DNA of 64,000 nucleotides from UBA1351 sp963677625. GTDB taxonomy: Bacteria; Bacillota; Clostridia; Lachnospirales; Vallitaleaceae. Below, in pieces: positions 54,767 to 62,304 of this stretch; the first letter of the stretch is position 1; every line of letters begins with the position of its first letter. Both the position numbers and the translations under genes were made by a program. The notes below the pieces were generated by a model, which saw only the letters and a program-made list of their open reading frames with translations, had not been told where the DNA came from and did no database searches. The stretch lies in assembly GCA_963677625.2 (NCBI GenBank), contig CAXXSW010000002.1:744001-808000 (forward strand), in the 5' to 3' direction.

Positions 54767-55624
54767 TCAATCTTTTGTAATTGGAACCCAGATTTCCATA
54801 TAGTAGTCACTGGCGTTCATATCACCGTCCATATACACCTCAAACTCAGGAAGGTTGGCATGCTTATAGCCGGTTTGCGGAAACCATTCAGAAAAAATAC
54901 GTTTCCAGGCAAGCTGGAGGGTATCTTGCATGGGACCTCGAAGTTCAAAGACAGCCCATTCAGCTTTTGGTACTTGATAATTATCAAAATCTTCAACTTT
55001 TTTCTGAGAAAAAGCACCGATTACGTAGTTGAAATCAGTATCCTTGTCTATGTCCATTGGCATGCATACACCTAAACATTGGTTGTTAGAACTGTGTGAT
55101 ATCATTTTGTTATAAGAGCCATCAACCATAGTATCTTGCCACCATTTTGGTATTTCTTTAAGGTTGGAATCATCTACTATTGAGAAGTTTTTTGTCATAC
55201 CGTAGAAGGTAAAACCTTCTTTTGTTTCTAGTCTGTAATTCATAGGTACATCTCCTTTCATACTCACTTGAATGCTTAATTTAAGGAAGGCCTTCACTGG
55301 TACACGATCTTTTCTTGCCTTGGAGGGACTTACACCATGGACACTTTTAAAAGCTCTCGAAAAGGCTTCTGATGAATCATATTGGTACTTAAAAGCTAAG
55401 TCAATAACCTTAGTGTCTGTGGTTTGAAGTTCCATTGCAGCTAAAGTCATTCTTCTATTACGTATGTATGTTTGAACGCTCATATTTGTCAGTACTGAAA
55501 ACATCCGCTGATAATAAAAGGATGAAGCGTTGGCGGCCTTAGCAATATCTTGAACTTCAAGTGGTTCTGTTAAGTGGGCTTCAATATAGTCAATAGATTT
55601 GACCATTTCGTGTAACCAGTTCAT
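54767..55624 (-). CDS. AraC-family regulator with GyrI-like effector-binding domain
   Basis: The 285-residue protein starts at ATG 55624 (TTAGGAGTTGATGCT upstream; a longer frame adds 21 unlikely residues). The N-terminal 105 residues are an AraC DNA-binding domain (LEVQDIAKAANASSFYYQRMFSVL and VIDLAFKYQYDSSEAFSRAFKSVHGVSPSKAR). Residues about 125-285 are a GyrI-like/AraC effector-binding domain ending in YYMEIWVPI. This Rob/BmrR-like layout senses small hydrophobic molecules. No obvious target gene is adjacent. Confidence 0.9.
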   Translation of the reverse strand: MNWLHEMVKSIDYIEAHLTEPLEVQDIAKAANASSFYYQRMFSVLTNMSVQTYIRNRRMTLAAMELQTTDTKVIDLAFKYQYDSSEAFSRAFKSVHGVSPSKARKDRVPVKAFLKLSIQVSMKGDVPMNYRLETKEGFTFYGMTKNFSIVDDSNLKEIPKWWQDTMVDGSYNKMISHSSNNQCLGVCMPMDIDKDTDFNYVIGAFSQKKVEDFDNYQVPKAEWAVFELRGPMQDTLQLAWKRIFSEWFPQTGYKHANLPEFEVYMDGDMNASDYYMEIWVPITKD

Positions 55625-55763
55625 AGCATCAACTCCTAAAACAATTATAGTTTTTTTATTGTATGAAATCATGATAATACGTGCCAAGAAATGTCATGTT
55701 TTTATTATAGCAGAATGAAGAAAAGAAAACGAAATTTATTGTTAAAAAAATTGCAAAAACTTC

Positions 55764-55792
55764 TTGCATAGGGGTTAATATTATGCTATAAT
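55764..55792 (+). promoter_or_regulatory. Promoter of the tRNA-Phe/tRNA-Gly unit
   Basis: TTGCAT (55764-55769), 17 bp, perfect TATAAT (55787-55792), 38 bp before tRNA-Phe. Confidence 0.7.
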
Positions 55793-55830
55793 CTAAATCC
55801 GGTGCAGGAGATAAGATATCAAGTGCATAG

Positions 55831-55903
<73 letters not shown>

Positions 55904-55977
55904 CTAGTTGAATTTTGACTAGTGAATGGATGATTTAGTTAAATGGTTTTGATTATTTGTCAGACTATTTACTTTTT

Positions 55978-56049
55978 GCGTGAGTGGCTCAGTGGTAGAG
56001 CATCGCCTTGCCAAGGCGAGGGTCGCGGGTTCGAATCCCGTCTCGCGCT
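55978..56049 (+). tRNA. tRNA-Gly (GCC), integration target of the adjacent element
   Basis: Acceptor GCGTGAG/CTCGCGC (one G-U pair), anticodon loop TTGCCAA, T-arm GGGTTCGAATCCC, discriminator T as usual for bacterial tRNA-Gly. 72 nt; CCA not encoded. The integrase gene begins its 3' end less than 100 bp away, so the 3' part of this gene is the likely attachment core, restored on insertion. Confidence 0.97.
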
Positions 56050-56063
56050 TTCTAGTTTTTGTT

Positions 56064-56100
56064 CCGAAGCCTTTAATTTAAAGGGTTTCGGGATTTTTTT
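56064..56100 (+). terminator. Terminator of the tRNA unit
   Basis: CCGAAGCC/GGGTTTCGG stem with inner TTTAA pairing, followed by GATTTTTTT. Confidence 0.75.
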
Positions 56101-56111
56101 GTATTTTTATA

Positions 56112-56141
56112 TTTGAGTACAAATTGAAGATTTTGAGTACA
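56112..56141. repeat. Direct repeats near the element end (possible integrase arm sites)
   Basis: TTTGAGTACA occurs at 56112-56121 and 56132-56141, spaced exactly 20 bp start to start, between the tRNA-Gly terminator and the integrase stop codon. This is where arm-type binding sites of tyrosine integrases usually lie. Confidence 0.5.
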
Positions 56142-56142
56142 G

Positions 56143-57402
56143 TCATGATATCCTTAATCCATTCATATCAGCAAGTGACTTTATAATGAGATTAGCTGTT
56201 GTTTCTGCTTCATTACAGTCAAAAATGTACCCATGTGTAGTCTTGATATCAGAGTGACCTAAAAAGTCTCTAATTATCTCAACAGGCACTTTATTCATAT
56301 ACATTTCACTTGCAACAGTGCGTCTAATATCATGTGCTGATTTTTCAGGAATTTTAGCTGCATTACAGAATTTACGTATACGATTATCAATCTCTCGAAT
56401 TTTAGTTCGTCCGTTTTCATCTAAGAAAAGATATCCATCATCTGAATATCCATACTTTTTATTTACCTTTTGAACACTTCGAATAATATTAATATCATAT
56501 TCGCTAAGAAACAAGTAGCGATCGCCGTAATGACTCTTCTTTTTTGTGTGATCTACAACAACTGGACGAAGTTGTTTTTTCTTATCAAGTTTCAAAGTTT
56601 CCGTCCTATGAATATGGATCGTTTTGTCATGGAGATTAATGTCTTCTTCTTTAATTGCAACAACTTCACCAATTCTTAGTCCCAGTTTAAACAACAAGAA
56701 GATAGCATATGAATCCGTTATATGAGGATTAGAAGCTATATCTTTATTGAGTTGGTCAAACATAAGCCTTTTTTCATTAGGCAAATAGATTTTACTCTTA
56801 TCACTATGTTTAGAGGGTGGTTTACAACCGTAAGTTTTTACATTAACTTCATGCCAAGGATTATCATTGATATACCCATTTCTTCTTGCCATTGATAACA
56901 TATCCTTCATAATGAATTTCATGTTATTCAATTCTTTAGTTGTCATATTAAATGTACGGATAGTTGAATGAAAATAGTCTTCAATGGAATCAACAGTAAG
57001 ATTTGATAGAGAAGTAGTAGCGATACTATGATTTTCATAGTACTTGGTCCAGTGATTTTTATTTCTTTGGACTGTACGATCACTTACGTTTTCCTTTTTA
57101 CGCTTTGCGATCCATTCATCAAATATTGAAGTAAGGCTAATTTTCGGTTCATCATAATACATCGAATACAACATTGAATATAGATCAGTTTCTGACTTGG
57201 AAACAACCTTTTTCCGTCCACCTTTTTCATTCTTAATGTACGTCATCCATCTACCTTTTTCTGTCTTTGGTGGAGTTATCTTATAGGGATGAACATTATT
57301 GACTTTTGTTTTTTTGGTCATATTCAAAAATTCCGACACGTCTTTTGACATTGTATCATTATTCAATACACCTTTCAAAAGCAATATATCTTTTTCAGTC
57401 AA
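56143..57402 (-). CDS. Tyrosine-type site-specific integrase
   Basis: The 419-residue recombinase has its likely start at TTG 57402, seven bases after GGGGGTG. It has an N-terminal AP2-like arm-binding part (GRWMTYIKNEKGGRKKVVSKSE), a SAM-like core-binding domain (about 105-190) and a catalytic domain with the first Arg in LFKLGLRIGEVVAI, then SAHDIRRTVASEMYM (H-x-x-R), LGHSDIKTTHGYIF with the His and the nucleophile Tyr. All catalytic residues are intact. It lies 93 bp from tRNA-Gly with its 3' end facing the tRNA. It is the last gene of the early operon, after rep. Confidence 0.95.
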   Translation of the reverse strand: MTEKDILLLKGVLNNDTMSKDVSEFLNMTKKTKVNNVHPYKITPPKTEKGRWMTYIKNEKGGRKKVVSKSETDLYSMLYSMYYDEPKISLTSIFDEWIAKRKKENVSDRTVQRNKNHWTKYYENHSIATTSLSNLTVDSIEDYFHSTIRTFNMTTKELNNMKFIMKDMLSMARRNGYINDNPWHEVNVKTYGCKPPSKHSDKSKIYLPNEKRLMFDQLNKDIASNPHITDSYAIFLLFKLGLRIGEVVAIKEEDINLHDKTIHIHRTETLKLDKKKQLRPVVVDHTKKKSHYGDRYLFLSEYDINIIRSVQKVNKKYGYSDDGYLFLDENGRTKIREIDNRIRKFCNAAKIPEKSAHDIRRTVASEMYMNKVPVEIIRDFLGHSDIKTTHGYIFDCNEAETTANLIIKSLADMNGLRIS

Positions 57403-57439
57403 TAAATTCACCCCCAATCAATTATATATTTTCATCTAT

Positions 57440-58552
57440 TCACGAAATATCGGTTTCGCGAAGTTTTGCTTTAATAGCCTCAATGTCAAAAGCTTTTCGC
57501 TTATCTTCAACAGCACCTTTAAAATCGACCATTTTCTTGTCTTCCAGATACCGTTTCATTTCATCATATAGATAACTCATAGCTTCGTTTTCATCGGTTA
57601 TATTCAACATGGCTGATAGAGAAGTTAGATAACCCACAGCACCAGGGATATATTTGTTGACATCTCTTAAAATTTGTACTGATCTGTGGATATGTCCGTC
57701 CATATCAAATTCTTGAAAGCCTTGTTGAATAAGTTTCCATTCTTCTTTTGAATTACATCTTTCCAATCGAGTAGCAGTTGTTTCATCTACGTACCTTAAC
57801 CATTCTTTGGTCAAGTAATCCCATATACCTTTGATATTATCAATGAGATCATCAAAGGTACTTATTTCTATTTCCCTGAAGAATTTCCGATGAAGTTCAA
57901 ACTCAACATTCCAGACCTTGGTTATGTCTAAATCATTTGCTAGCCAAATATCGAAGAACCAGAGTTTATTTCTCTTTTCGAGAACTTCTCTTGATTTGTT
58001 ATAGATCCGACACATGACTGTTTGAGTTGACCCGGAACCAAGATAGACAGTTTCAACTTTTCTATCTAAACGGTGTAGACTATCTTTTCTAAACTTGCCA
58101 ACAAATCTATCAAGGTCCATGATATTGAGCGCTATTTTGTCAGTATGAAGACAAAAATCTGCCCTTGATACCATTGTTGTCTTAACCTCACCAAATGTAT
58201 TTACCAGCCAATCATAAGCATAGAAATAAGCATTTAATCCTTTTTCCCAAAGCAGAGCAGAAGTATAAGTAACAACTACAGGAAAAGTAGTTGGACTTTT
58301 CGAACGACCCTTTGCAAGACTGACCCTTAAACGGTCATTCTGCAGCAAGTAAGCATATGATCTAGCTCCATTAGGTAATACCTGGAATTGAATGTTACCT
58401 AAGATAACATTTGATATATCATTGCTATTCTCATATAAATAGGTTCTTGCTAGGTCTTTAGCTTCTTCTAATTCCTTGATGAATTTGACAATAGCTAGAT
58501 CATAGTTTGTGATGTCAAAGTTAAGAACTAGAGTATCAATGTTTGGTATCAT
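57440..58552 (-). CDS. Rolling-circle replication initiator (Rep_trans, PF02486-like)
   Basis: The 370-residue protein starts at ATG 58552, preceded by GGTGATAATC; ATGs 15 bases earlier lack a ribosome site. Family signatures: SRADFCLH (metal/active-site strand), VYLGSGSTQTVMCRIYNKSRE (the catalytic Tyr region, YxGS...RiYnKxxE) and WNVEFELHRKFFREIEI. Such proteins nick a double-strand origin and start ssDNA synthesis in filamentous phages, small plasmids and some conjugative elements. Its presence means the element can replicate after excision through circular ssDNA. Confidence 0.88.
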   Translation of the reverse strand: MIPNIDTLVLNFDITNYDLAIVKFIKELEEAKDLARTYLYENSNDISNVILGNIQFQVLPNGARSYAYLLQNDRLRVSLAKGRSKSPTTFPVVVTYTSALLWEKGLNAYFYAYDWLVNTFGEVKTTMVSRADFCLHTDKIALNIMDLDRFVGKFRKDSLHRLDRKVETVYLGSGSTQTVMCRIYNKSREVLEKRNKLWFFDIWLANDLDITKVWNVEFELHRKFFREIEISTFDDLIDNIKGIWDYLTKEWLRYVDETTATRLERCNSKEEWKLIQQGFQEFDMDGHIHRSVQILRDVNKYIPGAVGYLTSLSAMLNITDENEAMSYLYDEMKRYLEDKKMVDFKGAVEDKRKAFDIEAIKAKLRETDIS

Positions 58553-58778
58553 GATTATCACCATCATTTCGTTTTACTAAGGAATAAGGTGATTTCCATT
58601 CGGTAGCGTTATATTCTTTGGCTTCACTATATGAACTGTGAGTTACCTTTAAGTACTTAACACAATATTGCTTGAATGGAAAAATAAATCTTTCTCCTAT
58701 TATTTCACCAACTTGTTTTGCATCTTCTGAATAACTTCCTGTTACAAATACTTCTGTTCCAATATCAAATCTTCTCAT
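58536..58778 (-). CDS. Small protein of unknown function upstream of rep
   Basis: 80 residues from ATG 58778, preceded by AAAGGATGTGTATGC; the 3' end overlaps the rep start by 17 bases. The sequence MRRFDIGTEVFVTGSYSEDAKQ reads like a small beta-barrel (SH3/KOW-like) fold. No family was recognised. A small ssDNA-binding role would fit its place beside rep but is not shown by the sequence. Confidence 0.7.
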   Translation of the reverse strand: MRRFDIGTEVFVTGSYSEDAKQVGEIIGERFIFPFKQYCVKYLKVTHSSYSEAKEYNATEWKSPYSLVKRNDGDNHDTKH

Positions 58779-58792
58779 GCATACACATCCTT

Positions 58793-59146
58793 TCAATTAT
58801 CAATAACTTGAACATCCCAAGTAAAATGATTTTTTAATCCTTTTTCATGTCTATATTGAGTAACTGATAAAATCAAAGGTAAATCATTTACATTGAAATT
58901 AATTTCCTTATAGGGAAGGTAGTAGTAGTTAGTAAAGCCTTTTTCATCTAAGTAAGTTACTTTTACATAATCGCTAAAAGCTTTTTTTGTCATTTCCATA
59001 GCTATAATTTCAGCTTCACATTCATACCATATTGTTTTTTCTTCTGATGCACTTAACTGCATCCTGATTAGACTAAACATAATAACTAAAAACATGGATA
59101 AACCACCAATACTAAGGCGAAGCCATTCTTTGCGATCTTCCGTCAT
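58793..59146 (-). CDS. Small membrane-anchored protein of the phage-like element
   Basis: 117 residues from ATG 59146, with the ribosome-site leader AAAGGATGTGTATGT, almost identical to that of the next gene. One N-terminal membrane helix (about 9-28, LRLSIGGLSMFLVIMFSLIRM), then a beta-rich domain (YECEAEIIAMEMTKKAFSDYVKVTYLDEKGFTNYYYLPY). No known family. It lies in the early operon. Confidence 0.7.
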   Translation of the reverse strand: MTEDRKEWLRLSIGGLSMFLVIMFSLIRMQLSASEEKTIWYECEAEIIAMEMTKKAFSDYVKVTYLDEKGFTNYYYLPYKEINFNVNDLPLILSVTQYRHEKGLKNHFTWDVQVIDN

Positions 59147-59170
59147 ACATACACATCCTTTCAAAAACAA

Positions 59171-59280
59171 AACCGCGGGTTTCTAACACCAGTAGACTAT
59201 CGCGAACCAGCATAAATACTGGATTTCGAAATCCTTACTGGTTTTACAGCCCCCCCTGTTAGTAAGGGTGGGGAAACGAA
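59171..59280. other. Cluster of palindromes: candidate replication origin (dso)
   Basis: CCGCGG lies at 59173-59178. A perfect 14-bp palindrome GGATTTCGAAATCC (59221-59234) sits inside AACCAG (59205-59210) and CTGGTT (59238-59243). CCAGTA at 59190-59195 faces TACTGG at 59217-59222 and 59236-59241. Then CCCCCCCT-GTTAGTA-AGGGTGGGG forms a near-perfect hairpin with a 7-nt loop. Placed between early genes upstream of rep, this looks like the binding and nicking region of a rolling-circle initiator. Confidence 0.5.
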
Positions 59281-59297
59281 TAATAGTTGCATATTTG

Positions 59298-59489
59298 CTA
59301 TGACGTTTGATTTTTTTTCTTTAATAATTCAAGTTCGATTTTTTCAACTTCAATCTTAGCCTTATTCAGTTCTTCTTCATAATCAACTTCTTGAAATGAC
59401 TCTGTTAAACCAACTAGATAATCAAACCAATAAGATTTTTTATCACGTAACTCTCTTTGTAAAGCTATTACCTTATCAACTTTATCCAT
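59298..59489 (-). CDS. 63-residue coiled-coil protein
   Basis: ATG 59489 follows AAAGGATGAAAA. Highly charged and helical: VIALQRELRDKKSYWFDYLV and EELNKAKIEVEKIELELLKK form heptad-like patterns. No family recognised. Early-operon gene of the phage-like element. Confidence 0.65.
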   Translation of the reverse strand: MDKVDKVIALQRELRDKKSYWFDYLVGLTESFQEVDYEEELNKAKIEVEKIELELLKKKNQTS

Positions 59490-59520
59490 TTTTCATCCTT
59501 TCACTTAATCTCTAATAGTC

Positions 59521-59634
59521 CTATATTATTGCTTTAGCAGCCTGAACACTGAACGACTGAATAACACTTTTCTTTCTGTCATTCTTTGATATAATAGAGT
59601 TACCAAGATAAATTATTTTATCTATGTTATTCAT
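59521..59634 (-). CDS. Possible 37-residue protein
   Basis: ATG 59634 lies two bases after the stop of the preceding gene and opens MNNIDKIIYLGNSIISKNDR. The ribosome site is weak, but tight packing in a dense phage-like operon makes translation by coupling plausible. It fills an otherwise empty 145-bp gap. Confidence 0.4.
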   Translation of the reverse strand: MNNIDKIIYLGNSIISKNDRKKSVIQSFSVQAAKAII

Positions 59635-59636
59635 TC

Positions 59637-59852
59637 TTATTTGGCCCTGACCTCATCATCAGGGCCATTATCATGATTATCAGTAGATTCACCAGATACT
59701 GAAATTGTCAATAATATGATTCCGATAACAAAAACACCGATACATGAAACTACAATATAATCAAAGTTTCCTGATTGAATAGCAAAGTATATTGCTATAA
59801 CACAGGCAATAGTCATGTATATGATTGCCACTAATCCGTAAAGTTTTTTCAT
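59637..59852 (-). CDS. Small two-helix membrane protein
   Basis: 71 residues from ATG 59852 (GGAGTGTTAGAA upstream). Two membrane helices: LYGLVAIIYMTIACVIAIYF and YIVVSCIGVFVIGIILLTI, then a hydrophilic acidic tail (GESTDNHDNGPDDE). A GC-rich hairpin GGCCCTGA/TCAGGGCC (59643-59666) lies within its last codons. No family recognised. Confidence 0.68.
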   Translation of the reverse strand: MKKLYGLVAIIYMTIACVIAIYFAIQSGNFDYIVVSCIGVFVIGIILLTISVSGESTDNHDNGPDDEVRAK

Positions 59853-59880
59853 TTCTAACACTCCTTATTTTTTCATACAC

Positions 59881-60294
59881 TTAGTAATGTCCGTTATTTA
59901 GCTTCAACTCAACCAAGCCCATCAATTCATCAGCATATTGTCCTCTGATTCGAAAATGGTACTGAAGAATTGATTTAGTTAAAAACCCCTTGGATTCTTT
60001 GAGTTGAATTGCTTTATCTACCAATAGTAGTGTCTTGTTCTCAAACTTCGGTTTCGGTTTAGGATCTTCATAAGCGAAGAGATCAACCAATTGATAATAC
60101 ATACAATTACCAGTTGTTTCAGAGGGACACCAGCCACCGTAGATAAAACAGTTTTGACAGCGCAAACAGTTAAAGTTACACAATCCACATAATCTGGATT
60201 GGAGAGAGCGCATATCCATAGCGCCACCAGATTCCTTTACATCAGAGTAAAGTTTTCTTATGGCATTCTTGCGCCTAGTTTCCGATAATCTCAC
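59881..60294 (-). CDS. Cys-rich (probably zinc-binding) early protein of the phage-like element
   Basis: 137 residues; GTG start at 60294 overlaps the previous stop (GTGA). The N-terminus is basic and helical (RLSETRRKNAIRKLYSDV), followed by a Cys cluster CGLCNFNCLRCQNCFIYGGWC with a further Cys at GNCMYY, which looks like one or two metal sites. The C-terminus (about 90-137) is helical. It may bind DNA and control the early operon. No named family recognised. Confidence 0.72.
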   Translation of the reverse strand: MRLSETRRKNAIRKLYSDVKESGGAMDMRSLQSRLCGLCNFNCLRCQNCFIYGGWCPSETTGNCMYYQLVDLFAYEDPKPKPKFENKTLLLVDKAIQLKESKGFLTKSILQYHFRIRGQYADELMGLVELKLNNGHY

Positions 60295-60422
60295 TTAATC
60301 ACCCTTATCTGCTTTTCAAATAGCTTATAAATACATAAAGTAGGTACAGAACCTTTCTTACAGTCTTTGCCATCAATACGATATTTCAAGCAATCACTAC
60401 AAGTAAAGTCTCCTTTACGCAT
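60291..60422 (-). CDS. 43-residue Cys-rich micro-protein
   Basis: The ATG at 60422 overlaps the end of the upstream ribbon-helix-helix gene, and the stop (TGA) overlaps the GTG of the next gene. The sequence begins MRKGDFTCSDCLKYRIDGKD and has four Cys (CxxC, then two single Cys), typical of a tiny zinc ribbon. Double overlap strongly supports that it is translated. Confidence 0.65.
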   Translation of the reverse strand: MRKGDFTCSDCLKYRIDGKDCKKGSVPTLCIYKLFEKQIRVIK

Positions 60423-60585
60423 GATGGATCACTTCTTTCTTGAAGAGAGCTTCGACAGCTTCATCAACGAGATCACCCATTGAGGGTTTACGTTTGCCGT
60501 TTTGCTGCAAACGTACCTCTTGAAGCTCCTTAAGTCTGTCTCTAGTAGAAATCATCACATCCACGTTTAGTTTAAATGCTTTCAT
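60415..60585 (-). CDS. Ribbon-helix-helix DNA-binding protein
   Basis: 56 residues from ATG 60585 (AAAGGA nine bases upstream). The pattern MKAFKLNVDVMISTRDRLKE, then a Lys/Arg turn and PSMGDLVDEAVEALFKK, is the strand-helix-helix layout of MetJ/Arc/CopG-type proteins. As the first gene after the intergenic region it is probably the copy-number or early-promoter repressor of the element. Two overlapping small genes follow. Confidence 0.75.
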   Translation of the reverse strand: MKAFKLNVDVMISTRDRLKELQEVRLQQNGKRKPSMGDLVDEAVEALFKKEVIHHA

Positions 60586-61393
60586 TGACACCATTCCTTT
60601 CTTTAAATTTAAGACACCAGTTAACCGGTTATCTGCTTTCTTTAAAATCTTAAAAAATCAAGCTACCCCTGGGGAAGTTTTCTTCTTTCTCTCAACAACG
60701 ACAGCAGGATATTTAAATAAACAAATCGTTACCCAGCCACACCTCGGATTGCGCGCTGAATTTACCTTGTGGTATCTAGGCCATTCAAACTATTGATAAC
60801 CCTTTCAATGAAAGGAATACCTAAGGCCCTGATGACCTGTCAACTATGGATAATCTAGTCATCTGATTGATGAACAAGCAGTGGACAACTGAGAAAAGCG
60901 TTGACCACAGCCTGTTCACAACCATCTAACCAGTTTAACCACAGCCAACAGATCAACAGGGCCCAAGGTATCCTAACACCGAAAAAGTTACCAACAGTTC
61001 AAACAGCCACTAATTCTATGGCAATAAAGAGTTTTTCTCTTTTTACACCGAAGAAGAGAGTCTTCTTTTTCTTTCCCCTGGATCAGGATAAGATTATCTG
61101 AGGGAAAGACGCGCGCCCAATCAGGCCCTAACGCTTTATTTATTCCAATATTCTATTGTTGTTGTTTCTATCAAGTTTTAATCATCTCTAAAGTGATGAC
61201 TTGATTTCTCTTATTTATAATTATTTATTTCCCTCTCTCCTCTGAGCTTCGCATGCAGAGGAGAGAGGAGGGGGATAGGTTTCGCCCAACATTTTATGAC
61301 TAAGCAAAAATATTGCCAAACATCGACCTCGGTTCTATCCCTATTTTTTTATCTATTATTATTTATTAAGTAGATGAGTTAGATTAAGTTAGA
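60586..61393. other. Intergenic region of the phage-like element (about 800 bp, no genes)
   Basis: No convincing reading frame on either strand. It holds several short inverted repeats: CCTTTC-AAT-GAAAGG (60801-60815), AAAGAG/CTCTTT and GAAGA/TCTTC hairpins with T-runs (about 61025-61075), the palindrome TAACCGGTTA (60622-60631), CCACAGCC twice (60904-60911 and 60939-60946), and the 13-bp hairpin annotated separately. Base composition is richer in C/A on the plus strand than in neighbouring genes. In filamentous phages such a region carries origins and the packaging signal. Confidence 0.6.
61232..61268. repeat. Perfect 13-bp hairpin: candidate packaging signal
   Basis: CCTCTCTCCTCTG (61232-61244) pairs fully with CAGAGGAGAGAGG (61256-61268) around an 11-nt loop. 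Neither strand has a T-run after it, so it is not an intrinsic terminator. The all-pyrimidine/all-purine arms would keep a stable stem in ssDNA, as required of a filamentous-phage packaging signal or minus-strand origin. Confidence 0.55.
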
Positions 61394-61978
61394 TTATGTA
61401 ATATAGTCTAGTAATTCAGGGTATTCTTGTTTGTAGTAGTTAATAAGTTTGTCTTTAAAGTTATCCATGTTCCAGTCAAATTCGAGAGGTACAAAGGTAT
61501 GATCATAAAGAGCACCTTTGTACAAGTCCTTGCATTTTCGTAGCGTGAAATCGGCTTGCGTCATTTGCGTAACTCCAATTGATCTATAATAGATATGCTT
61601 CGCATCACTTTTGACGAAAATGGCATAGGTGAGTTGATTTCGTATTCGGTTGAATACCATATTGAAATCAATGGTGGTAAACAGGAAGAGTACATTCTGT
61701 TTACCAAGGGTGTTGATGAAGATTGAAATGTCCTTCAACTTCTTCCAGTCGTTAGCATCGGCACCATTATAGATTTCATCTATAAAGAGTACCTTTGGTT
61801 TAAAGTCAAAAGGAAAATCATTAAGCGAGTTAATGTATTTCCAGTTTTTGTGTCGGACTATGATGTTTGAGTAAACATCAAGGTCAAAGTCATCACTAAG
61901 CTTTTGAGCGATGGAGTACATCAAGAATGTTTTTCCAGAACGTTGTTGTCCTTGTGCCCCCATGATTATGCCGCTCAT
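61394..61978 (-). CDS. Zot/pI-type morphogenesis ATPase
   Basis: The 194-residue P-loop ATPase has Walker A GQQRSGKT (residues 10-17) and Walker B KVLFIDE (62-68), followed by the KKLKDISIFINTLGKQNVLFLFTTIDF block usual for Zot-family proteins that drive extrusion of filamentous phage. It is much shorter than Ff pI or CTX Zot (about 350-400) and lacks the C-terminal membrane helix and outer domain, as might suit a host without an outer membrane; a separate small membrane protein from the operon may anchor it. The start overlaps the preceding gene by four bases. Confidence 0.82.
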   Translation of the reverse strand: MSGIIMGAQGQQRSGKTFLMYSIAQKLSDDFDLDVYSNIIVRHKNWKYINSLNDFPFDFKPKVLFIDEIYNGADANDWKKLKDISIFINTLGKQNVLFLFTTIDFNMVFNRIRNQLTYAIFVKSDAKHIYYRSIGVTQMTQADFTLRKCKDLYKGALYDHTFVPLEFDWNMDNFKDKLINYYKQEYPELLDYIT

Positions 61979-62304
61979 TGTCGTTGTTGCTCTTCGACGT
62001 GGGCCACCTGAGGTTTAACACGTCCCATCATTTCTTCTAGGGTATAAGCTTTTAAAAGCTTGCCTGCTACGTTGTTCTGGAAGAATGAGAGGTTCTTGTT
62101 TTCACTTTGAAGCTTAATGACTTGGTCTATGAAATCTCTGATATGTTGTAAATCGTATTTTTCAGCAAAATACATATAGGCGCAAATGATGTTGAGCTGT
62201 TCTTGGGTAAAGGTTGGTATGATATTATAAACTTCCCTTACAGCACTATTTGGTTCTGATCCAGTAAAAAACTCGTCAAACATTTTCGCAAAATCAATAT
62301 TCAT
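61975..62304 (-). CDS. Soluble protein encoded before the Zot-like ATPase
   Basis: 109 residues, wholly helical and soluble (TFTQEQLNIICAYMYFAEKYDLQHIRDFIDQVIKL). It overlaps the ATPase start by four bases and the upstream gene by one, so all three are translationally coupled. No family recognised; possibly a partner of the ATPase. Confidence 0.7.
   Translation of the reverse strand: MNIDFAKMFDEFFTGSEPNSAVREVYNIIPTFTQEQLNIICAYMYFAEKYDLQHIRDFIDQVIKLQSENKNLSFFQNNVAGKLLKAYTLEEMMGRVKPQVAHVEEQQRQ

Noticed and set aside
60901..61101. 66-residue plus-strand frame in the intergenic region of the phage-like element
   Set aside because: It runs against all other genes of the element, has no ribosome site and overlaps several hairpins; low-complexity composition.
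61232..61268. Intrinsic terminator of the ATPase operon
   Set aside because: The stem is strong but neither strand has a T-run after it, and on the minus strand it is followed by GGGAAATAAATAATT.
57440..62304. Integrative conjugative element of the ICEBs1/Tn916 kind
   Set aside because: Rep_trans-type initiators also serve as relaxases there, but the visible ATPase is of the Zot type, not FtsK/VirD4, and the remaining genes are tiny membrane proteins. The right end is missing, so this is set aside rather than excluded.
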